Origin: Vibrio panuliri
GTDB taxonomy: Bacteria; Pseudomonadota; Gammaproteobacteria; Enterobacterales; Vibrionaceae
NCBI RefSeq assembly: GCF_009938205.1
Contig: NZ_AP019654.1
Span: 2,818,540 to 2,882,539 of the forward strand
Length of the DNA stretch: 64,000 bases
Direction of reading: 5' to 3'
Shown: one piece after another, positions 57,780 through 64,000 of the stretch
Layout of the letters: every line of letters begins with the position of its first letter
Position numbering within the stretch: position 1 is the stretch's first letter
The notes under the pieces: model-generated
Seen by the model: the letters and a program-made list of their open reading frames with translations, nothing else
What the model was told of the DNA's origin: nothing
Databases searched by the model: none
Program-made: the position numbers and the translations under genes

Positions 57780-58439
57780 GTGCCAAGCCCGACGTTAACT
57801 GACAAAGTCGCTAAGATGATCCGACAGGATATCTTAGTGGGAAATTTTGCCCCTAGTGAAAAACTAGTTGTTGCCGAGCTAAAGAAGCGATATGACGTAG
57901 GTGCGTCACCTATTCGCGAAGCATTAGTTCAACTTTCATGGTCTAAATTTGTTGTGGTTGAACCGCAAAAAGGATGCTGGGTCGCCCCTATTTCAGCATC
58001 AGAGTTGGCTGACCTACACGAAAGTTTACATGTCATAACTCCCGTATTACTCAAGCAAGCGATTAATCATGGCGATGAAAGCTGGGAACTTGAGTTACTC
58101 ACTGCATACCATAAGCTATCACGCTTAAAATCGATGCAAGAGGAGTATGATTGGATGGAATGGCAAGATAGACAGCGCCACTTCCATGAATGTTTGCTCA
58201 ACGCAGCGACATCAAAAATCATGCTATCTTTTTTTGCCGATCTGCTAAACCAAGTCCAGCGCTATAATTTCCACGCTATTAATCAAGGACTTAACATTAG
58301 TAGTTTTGATATTGATGAGTATGAAGCGATTGTGAAATGTGTCTTAGCCAAAGACACGGATAGTGCAGTGAGCAAATACGAACGCTATATTTCAAACATG
58401 GTTTTGCAACTGGACCAAGCGGTTAGCCCAGCTGCATAA
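57780..58439 (+). CDS. GntR-family (FCD subgroup) transcriptional regulator
   Basis: 219 residues: N-terminal winged HTH (LTDKVAKMIRQDILVGNFAP, LVVAELKKRYDVGASPIREA) and a C-terminal all-helical FCD ligand domain with histidines for metal/acid binding (RQRHFHECLL). It starts with GTG. Effector and targets unknown; the neighbours give no clear hint. Confidence 0.88.
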   Translation: MPSPTLTDKVAKMIRQDILVGNFAPSEKLVVAELKKRYDVGASPIREALVQLSWSKFVVVEPQKGCWVAPISASELADLHESLHVITPVLLKQAINHGDESWELELLTAYHKLSRLKSMQEEYDWMEWQDRQRHFHECLLNAATSKIMLSFFADLLNQVQRYNFHAINQGLNISSFDIDEYEAIVKCVLAKDTDSAVSKYERYISNMVLQLDQAVSPAA

Positions 58440-58465
58440 AATGCCAAGTTCATCGGCTTGAGGCA

Positions 58466-59161
58466 TTAGTCTTCAAGTCGGTAAACCACGTCAACTCGAT
58501 CACGAATTACGATGGTCGAGTCTTGATAACCGTTCGATTCCGACTTCATATCCATACTCATTGCGCGCATCAGTACTGGTCTTGCGCTCGGTGAGTTGTA
58601 TGTCACTTGCCAAACATGGCCAAGCTCTTGGTCAAAACCTTTCGCTAATGATTGCGCCTTTTCTTTGGCATCATTGATCGCCGCCATTCTAGCCTGCTGT
58701 TGATACTTAGCTTCATCTCTGACTTTCAGGGTGATGTTATCCACCTGATTAATCCCAGAACTCAAAGCAATATCTAAGTAGCTATTTAGATTTTCCAGCT
58801 GCTCAACGGTCACCGTAATTGAACGACTCGCACGGTAGCCAACCAGTTCAGGTTGCCCTTTCTTTGGGTAGTGATACTGAGGTGAAAGGTATAAGTTAGT
58901 GCTAGTGATATCTTCAGCCACCACACCTTTTTGCTTCAACTGCTCAAGAAAAGCCGCAACCGCTTTATCGACACTTTGCTTTGCCTGCTCCGCCGTCATC
59001 GTGGTTTCAACCACTTGAACAGAGAACTCAGCCATATCGGGTTTTGCCACCACTTCCCCATAACCGGATGTCGATAGATGCGGAAAGCTCGGTTCATTTG
59101 CTAACGATGCAAAACTCAACGTCGAGGACAGCGCGAGAACTGCCAAAGATAACTTATTCAT
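58466..59161 (-). CDS. SIMPL-domain (YggE-like) periplasmic protein
   Basis: 231 residues with a signal peptide (MNKLSLAVLALSSTLSFASLA) and the SIMPL/DUF541 domain (HLSTSGYGEVVAKPDMAEFS, YRASRSITVTVEQLENLN, AKEKAQSLAKGF). The E. coli relative YggE is linked to protection against oxidative stress and also sits beside argP/argO. The start at 59161 is chosen because it creates the signal peptide. Confidence 0.9.
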   Translation of the reverse strand: MNKLSLAVLALSSTLSFASLANEPSFPHLSTSGYGEVVAKPDMAEFSVQVVETTMTAEQAKQSVDKAVAAFLEQLKQKGVVAEDITSTNLYLSPQYHYPKKGQPELVGYRASRSITVTVEQLENLNSYLDIALSSGINQVDNITLKVRDEAKYQQQARMAAINDAKEKAQSLAKGFDQELGHVWQVTYNSPSARPVLMRAMSMDMKSESNGYQDSTIVIRDRVDVVYRLED

Positions 59162-59258
59162 ATCTATCACCTTGTTCGTATAGTTGGTCAGTACATAATA
59201 AGAAATTATCGACGTTTCACCAGCCAAAGGGAGATAAAATGACATAAAACTAACTCTG

Positions 59259-60155
59259 TCAACTCGGCAAAATATCTCGAGAATGGGCAATAATCGCATC
59301 CGACATCGCTTTCAAAATACCGGTTTCCAACTGCCAGTGATGCCAGTAGATTCGATGGGAAAGAAAAAATCCGGGCGTAATATCCACCAGCGAACCGTTG
59401 TCGAGTTCATCTTCAATTTGCAGTTTTGGGATCAGGCAGTAGGCGACGCCAGAAAGCGCCAGTTTCACAAAAGCTTCTGAGCTTCTAACGGTATGTTTTA
59501 GGACACTCCCTTTGGGTAGATTGAAGTGTTGATGGATAAAACGGTCATTCATATCATCATGGTGATCAAAAGCTAAGGTCGGCGCTTTGAGCAATGATTC
59601 TCTATTTACTCCATTAGGAAAGTAGTGCTGGCAAAACTGCGGACTGGCAACACATAGATAATCGACTCGCCCAAGATAGTCAGCATCACAACCAGGAATA
59701 GATTGAGACTCCAAGCTAATCGCCCCAGCTACCTCACCACTTTTTAACTTCTCTAGGGTTCGCCCTTCATCATCCACCACTAAGTTAAGCGCCACTCGCT
59801 CACGTTGCAGCAACTGCGTGAGTGCGGGCAGCAACCATGTTGCCAAGCTGTCTGCGTTGGTCGCAATTGAGAGTTGTAACGGTTGGAAACTGGCATCGTT
59901 GCGCAGTTCAGGGACCAACTCACTTTCCAGCAACCTTACGCGGCGATAGAGACCCAACAATTTTTTCCCGATTGGCGTCGGCTTAGGTGGCTGTTCACGA
60001 ATCAACGCGGGTTGAGCAAGGAATTTTTCTAACTGTTTTATTCGCTGAGAGACCGCAGATTGAGAAATATAAAGCTGTTCAGCAGCATGTTCAAAACTGC
60101 CAAATTGCACGATAGCATCTAATGCTTCTATCCATTTGTAATCTAAACCACGCAC
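59259..60155 (-). CDS. argP: LysR-family regulator ArgP
   Basis: 298 residues: LysR HTH ([35 protein letters not shown]) and the periplasmic-binding-like effector domain ([18 protein letters not shown]). ArgP activates argO in response to arginine/canavanine and is inactivated by lysine. It is divergent from argO, its classical target, with 122 nt between them. Confidence 0.94.
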   Translation of the reverse strand: MRGLDYKWIEALDAIVQFGSFEHAAEQLYISQSAVSQRIKQLEKFLAQPALIREQPPKPTPIGKKLLGLYRRVRLLESELVPELRNDASFQPLQLSIATNADSLATWLLPALTQLLQRERVALNLVVDDEGRTLEKLKSGEVAGAISLESQSIPGCDADYLGRVDYLCVASPQFCQHYFPNGVNRESLLKAPTLAFDHHDDMNDRFIHQHFNLPKGSVLKHTVRSSEAFVKLALSGVAYCLIPKLQIEDELDNGSLVDITPGFFLSHRIYWHHWQLETGILKAMSDAIIAHSRDILPS

Positions 60156-60277
60156 CGTTTTCCCCTAACTGAATGCTACATAAGCAAAACTTATATTACA
60201 TTAAAATCATTAAATATACTTATTTAATGGTTGCCGTTATCTTCGCTGCATATTAAACCTCACTTTGGAGAAAAACA

Positions 60278-60907
60278 GTGAACTTTTGGGTGTTACTACA
60301 AGGCTTTGGGCTCGGCGCAACGATGATTATTCCTATTGGCGCACAAAACGCTTATGTACTTAGTCAAGGGATAAAACGCCAGCATCACCTTACAACAGCG
60401 ATGACATGTAGCATTCTAGACACTATTTTTATCTCTCTTGGTGTGTTTGGTGGCGGCGCACTACTGTCGCAAAATGAGCTTCTGCTTAATGCAGTAACAC
60501 TTGGTGGTATCGCGTTTTTAACTGTCTATGGTTTGATTGCGCTTAAAAGTGCTTTTCGCGATCCAGCCAAATCTGAGCAAACTCAGCATGTGCTTGCCCG
60601 TGGTCGTCGTACAGTGATTCTTGGTGCGATGGCAGTGACGATTCTTAACCCACACCTCTACTTAGATACCGTGGTGATCTTAGGGTCGATTGGCGGTCAG
60701 TTTGAGGGGCAAGATAGAATTGCCTTTGCGATTGGCACGATGATGGCGTCGTTTGTTTGGTTTCACGTACTCTCAATTGGTGCTGCCAAACTGGGGCCAA
60801 CGCTTTCAAAGCCTAAAGTGAAAAAAGGTATCGACATTCTCGTTGCGACTATGATGTTCACGATTGCCGCAATGCTGACCAATGGGCTAATTGAAAAATA
60901 TTGGTAA
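60278..60907 (+). CDS. argO: Arginine exporter ArgO (LysE family)
   Basis: 209-residue, six-TM LysE-type exporter: GLGATMIIPIGAQNAYVLSQG (signature), CSILDTIFISLGVFGGG, ILNPHLYLDTVVILGSIGGQ. It exports arginine and canavanine. It is divergent from argP, whose binding site is expected in the intergenic region. Confidence 0.95.
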   Translation: MNFWVLLQGFGLGATMIIPIGAQNAYVLSQGIKRQHHLTTAMTCSILDTIFISLGVFGGGALLSQNELLLNAVTLGGIAFLTVYGLIALKSAFRDPAKSEQTQHVLARGRRTVILGAMAVTILNPHLYLDTVVILGSIGGQFEGQDRIAFAIGTMMASFVWFHVLSIGAAKLGPTLSKPKVKKGIDILVATMMFTIAAMLTNGLIEKYW

Positions 60908-60925
60908 GCCAACTACTAAACGGTC

Positions 60926-60956
60926 AAAAAAGCGAGGCTCTTAGGCCTCGCTTTTG
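60926..60956 (+). terminator. Intrinsic terminator of argO
   Basis: AAGCGAGGC/GCCTCGCTT stem with 5-nt loop, A tract before and T tract after; may also serve mscS on the other strand. Confidence 0.85.
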
Positions 60957-60987
60957 CTATGTATTCCGCGTTATTTCAGAGAAATAA

Positions 60988-61854
60988 CTACGCTTCCACC
61001 TTGTTGAGGTGAACATCCATTTGCGGAAATGGGATCTCGATACCGTTGGCATCTAACGCTTCTTTGATTGCTTGGTTTGAATCAAAGTATACATCCCAGT
61101 AATCAGCCGTCTTACACCATGGGCGAACCACAAAGTTTACTGATGAGTCTGCTAGTGCTACCACACCGATGGTGATGTCGTGATCTTTCAAGATACGCTC
61201 ATCTTTCTCTAGTGCTTCTTGGATTACTTTCTTAGTCAGTTTTAGGTCTGAGCTGTAAGAAACACCGATCGTTAGGTCTACACGGCGTGTATCATGGCGC
61301 GAGTAGTTAGTAATTGGCGAGCCAATGACACCTGAGTTAGGCACAACAACCATCTTGTTATCTGGTGTTTTTAGTACAGTTTGGAAAATTTGAATCGCTT
61401 CAACGCTACCTGCTACACCACCCACTTCAACATAGTCACCTGACTTAAATGGACGGAAACCAACAATCAGCACGCCTGCTGCAAAGTTTGATAGTGACCC
61501 TTGTAGAGCAAGACCAATTGCTAAGCCTGCCGCACCAATAACCGCTACCACAGAAGCTGTTTGTACGCCGATTCGGCTTAGCGCTGCAATTAGAACGATC
61601 ACAAATAGCGTGTAACGTACGATGCCATGAAGAAACTCAACAACTGCTTTATCCATTTTCTTCTTATCAAGCATCTTAGCAACGCTATTGGCAACCGCCT
61701 TAGCGATGATGTTACCGATAAATAGAATCAGTACTGCAGAAATAATGTTCACACCGTACTGGATTAGTAGGTCTGAGTTATCATTTAACCAAGTTTGAGC
61801 TTGAGAAAGGCTATCTACCAATGGAGCTTCAATCCCCGTTGACTCACCTGCCAT
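60988..61854 (-). CDS. mscS: Small-conductance mechanosensitive channel MscS
   Basis: 288 residues (E. coli MscS has 286). Three N-terminal TM helices with the Gly/Ala-rich pore helix (VVAVIGAAGLAIGLALQGSL, SNFAAGVLIVGFRPFKSGD), the beta domain (VVVPNSGVIGSPITNYSRHD) and the C-terminal cage. It releases solutes on hypo-osmotic shock. Confidence 0.96.
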   Translation of the reverse strand: MAGESTGIEAPLVDSLSQAQTWLNDNSDLLIQYGVNIISAVLILFIGNIIAKAVANSVAKMLDKKKMDKAVVEFLHGIVRYTLFVIVLIAALSRIGVQTASVVAVIGAAGLAIGLALQGSLSNFAAGVLIVGFRPFKSGDYVEVGGVAGSVEAIQIFQTVLKTPDNKMVVVPNSGVIGSPITNYSRHDTRRVDLTIGVSYSSDLKLTKKVIQEALEKDERILKDHDITIGVVALADSSVNFVVRPWCKTADYWDVYFDSNQAIKEALDANGIEIPFPQMDVHLNKVEA

Positions 61855-62153
61855 ATCAATTTCCTCTTAAATAAATACGTGACTAACCCTTTAGCTCACG
61901 CGCTGCTTTTATATAACGACAAATATCACCCAAGCTGCCGCAGCGACTTGAATATCTATTTACTGAACGAATGCCAGTTTGCCGGCAAGATAGCCCAGAT
62001 TGTTTGTTTAGAAAAGTAAAGATTGTGCAAAGACAATCGAAAACAAAGGCTTATTTGCCTATTTTATTATCGGCAAGTTAAAGCCTACGCATTTGAGTTA
62101 CATTTCGCCACATTTTTTTAGCACAAATTTTGACTATCTTAGTTTTTAGGCAT
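61855..62153. other. mscS upstream region
   Basis: About 300 nt without a gene; presumably contains the mscS promoter. No recognisable operator or RNA. Confidence 0.35.
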
Positions 62154-62180
62154 AAAAAAACCCGCTCGTTGAGCGGGCTT
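62154..62180 (-). terminator. Intrinsic terminator of fbaA
   Basis: Minus-strand GCCCGCTC/GAGCGGGT-type stem with 4-nt loop followed by seven Ts, 26 nt after the stop. Confidence 0.9.
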
Positions 62181-62205
62181 CAATAATACGAATTCGACTA
62201 ACGAA

Positions 62206-63282
62206 TTATAGTACGTCGATTGCGTTTAGGTCAGCGAAAGCTTTCTCTAGACGAGCAACCATTGACGCTTGGCCTGAACGTAGCCATACACGTGGGTCGT
62301 AGTATTTCTTGTTTGGCGCAGATTCACCAGTTGGGTTACCGATTTGACCTTGTAGGTAATCACGGTTTTCAGCTTCGTAAGTACGGATACCGTCCCAAGT
62401 TGCCCACTGTGTATCAGTATCGATGTTCATTTTGATAACACCGTAAGAGATAGACTCTTTGATTTCTGCTTCAGTTGAACCAGAACCACCGTGGAATACG
62501 AAGTTTAGCGCGTTTGGTGCAATACCAAATTTCTCTGCACAGTATGCTTGAGAATCACGTAGGATAGTTGGAGTCAGTACAACGTTACCCGCTTGGTAAA
62601 CACCGTGTACGTTACCGAAAGATGCTGCGATAGTGAAACGGTGGCTGATTGGGCTTAGTTTCTCGTATGCGTATGCAACGTCTTCTGGAGAAGTGTATAG
62701 CTCAGACTGATCCATATCAGTGTTGTCTACGCCATCTTCTTCACCACCAGTACAACCTAGTTCGAATTCTAGAGTCATACCCATTTTTTCCATGCGCTCT
62801 AGGTACTTAGCACAGATTTCGATGTTCTCTTCTAGAGACTCTTCAGAAAGGTCGATCATGTGAGAAGAGAATAGTGGCTTACCAGTTTGAGCGAAGAACT
62901 CTTCACCCGCGTCTAGTAGACCGTCGATCCAAGGAAGTAGTTTCTTCGCAGCGTGGTCAGTGTGAAGAATTACAGGAACACCGTAAGATTCAGCTACAGC
63001 GTGTACATATTTAGCACCCGCTACAGCGCCAAGAATTTGTGCTTCTTGACCTTCAAGTTTTAGACCTTTACCACAGAAGAAGCCAGCACCACCGTTAGAG
63101 AACTGAACAACAACAGGTGCTTTAACTTTAGCAGCAGCTTCAAGTACACCGTTGATTGAGTCTGTGTTAACTACGTTAACAGCTGGAAGTGCAAAGTTGT
63201 TTTCTTTAGCAACTTCAAAAACTTTCTGAACGTCATCACCAGAGATTACACCTGGTTTTACGAAATCGAAGATCTTAGACAT
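62206..63282 (-). CDS. fbaA: Fructose-bisphosphate aldolase, class II
   Basis: It cleaves fructose 1,6-bisphosphate in glycolysis (and makes it in gluconeogenesis). 358 residues, class II zinc enzyme: VILHTDHAAKKLLPW (catalytic Asp and zinc His), YTSPEDVAYAYEKL, FGNVHGVYQAG and FHGGSGSTEAEIKES. It is downstream of pgk in the conserved epd-pgk-fbaA order. Strong codon bias as in highly expressed genes. Confidence 0.98.
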   Translation of the reverse strand: MSKIFDFVKPGVISGDDVQKVFEVAKENNFALPAVNVVNTDSINGVLEAAAKVKAPVVVQFSNGGAGFFCGKGLKLEGQEAQILGAVAGAKYVHAVAESYGVPVILHTDHAAKKLLPWIDGLLDAGEEFFAQTGKPLFSSHMIDLSEESLEENIEICAKYLERMEKMGMTLEFELGCTGGEEDGVDNTDMDQSELYTSPEDVAYAYEKLSPISHRFTIAASFGNVHGVYQAGNVVLTPTILRDSQAYCAEKFGIAPNALNFVFHGGSGSTEAEIKESISYGVIKMNIDTDTQWATWDGIRTYEAENRDYLQGQIGNPTGESAPNKKYYDPRVWLRSGQASMVARLEKAFADLNAIDVL

Positions 63283-63341
63283 GGGATGTAGTCCTATTTA
63301 TCTGTCGTTTTAAAAATTAAAACTTACTAATTTAAAATTTT

Positions 63342-63353
63342 GCAAACGTTTGC
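63342..63353. promoter_or_regulatory. Perfect GCAAACGTTTGC palindrome upstream of fbaA
   Basis: A 12-bp perfect palindrome identical to the core of LacI/PurR-family operators, 60 nt upstream of the fbaA start within the pgk-fbaA gap. A GC-rich hairpin (63405-63432) with weak T tail lies just upstream on the transcript. Which regulator binds is unknown. Confidence 0.5.
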
Positions 63354-63438
63354 TCACAACTGACGCCATTCTAGCAGAGAATATTGTGACATGCAGCAAA
63401 CAACAGAGCGGGAGATTACTCCCCCGCTCTTTTCATTC

Positions 63439-64000
63439 TTACTTTGCGCGTGCTTCTAGCATTTCAACTGCAGGAAGAACTTTACCTTCAACGAATTCAA
63501 GGAAAGCGCCGCCGCCAGTAGAGATGTATGAAACGTCAGCTTTGATACCAAACTGGTCGATAGCTGCTAGCGTGTCACCACCACCTGCTACAGAGAATGC
63601 TGCAGATTTAGCGATTGCTTCAGAGATACCTTTAGTACCCGCTTCGAAGTTCTTGAACTCGAATACACCTACAGGGCCGTTCCAAAGGATCGTTTTCGCG
63701 TTTGCGATGATTTCAGCTAGAGCTGCAGTTGAATCTGGACCTAGGTCGAAGATCATGTCGTCATCTTGAACGTCAGCAACGTTTTTGATTTCAGCTTCTG
63801 CGTTTTCATCGAATGCTTTTGCACAAGCAACGTCAGTTGCAACTGGAATTGCACACTCTTTCATTAGTTTTTGTGCAGTTTCAACTAGGTCTGCTTCGTA
63901 TAGAGACTTACCTACGTTATGACCTTCAGCTGCGATGAACGTGTTCGCGATACCACCACCAACAACTAGTTGGTCAGCGATTTTAGATAGCGACTCAAGA
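63439..64000 (-). CDS. pgk: Phosphoglycerate kinase (C-terminal part, 5' end outside window)
   Basis: It makes ATP from 1,3-bisphosphoglycerate. About the last 187 of roughly 387 residues are visible, running off the right edge. They include the nucleotide-binding end: [53 protein letters not shown] and [16 protein letters not shown]. Confidence 0.97.
   Translation of the reverse strand, partial: LESLSKIADQLVVGGGIANTFIAAEGHNVGKSLYEADLVETAQKLMKECAIPVATDVACAKAFDENAEAEIKNVADVQDDDMIFDLGPDSTAALAEIIANAKTILWNGPVGVFEFKNFEAGTKGISEAIAKSAAFSVAGGGDTLAAIDQFGIKADVSYISTGGGAFLEFVEGKVLPAVEMLEARAK

Overview
The window is a Vibrio chromosome segment carrying one horizontally acquired island. The core genes (mutS, pilABCD-coaE-zapD-yacG, rplS-trmD-rimM-rpsP, ffh, rpoS-nlpD-pcm-surE-truD-ispF-ispD-ftsB, tsaD, rpsU-yqeY-dnaG-rpoD, mtlADR, glmS, pykF, fbaA, pgk) are typical of Vibrionaceae in sequence and local order. 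The species cannot be resolved from the sequence alone.

Layout. 1-13.8 kb: 3' end of mutS, the type IV pilus/competence operon pilABCD with pilC split by a one-base frameshift, coaE, zapD, yacG, then on the minus strand the rpsP-rimM-trmD-rplS operon and ffh, and on the plus strand a cytochrome-assembly-like protein and a CorB/CorC-type membrane protein. 13.8-24.3 kb: minus-strand rpoS/nlpD cluster and isoprenoid, folate and cell-wall recycling genes, plus plsY and tsaD. 24.6-29.4 kb: the macromolecular synthesis operon rpsU-yqeY-dnaG-rpoD.

29.46-42.41 kb: a 12.9 kb integrative element inserted in the 3' end of a tRNA-Ile2(CAU) gene just downstream of rpoD. A perfect 46-bp direct repeat of the tRNA 3' end bounds it. 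From memory, the Vibrio cholerae VSP-II island uses the same rpoD-adjacent tRNA site. The element has a tyrosine integrase; a first defence block (membrane protein, TIR plus 2-TM pair, AbiV); an IncP/RP4-type mobilisation block (traK, oriT with recognisable nic, traJ, 5' remnant of traI); and an AT-rich co-directional operon of six genes. These encode a thymidylate-synthase-like enzyme, a deoxynucleoside monophosphate kinase, a 5-hmdU-DNA-kinase/thymine-pyrophosphorylase-like protein, a ThsB-type TIR protein, an Nmad2 (nucleotide modification associated) protein and a ThsA-type SIR2-SLOG protein. I read the operon as a Thoeris system interleaved with a DNA-base hypermodification pathway, the most unusual content of the window. 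Three of its six genes carry frameshifts, and all six shifts are consistent with one extra A or T in or beside a homopolymer, so the system is either recently inactivated or affected by sequencing indels.

42.4-64 kb: core genes resume with an adenine-permease homologue behind a PurR-like box, a lone TRAP binding protein, the mannitol operon, a HAD phosphatase, a porin, glmS with a DeoR-family regulator, pykF, a GntR regulator, a SIMPL protein, the argP/argO pair, mscS, fbaA and the 3' part of pgk.
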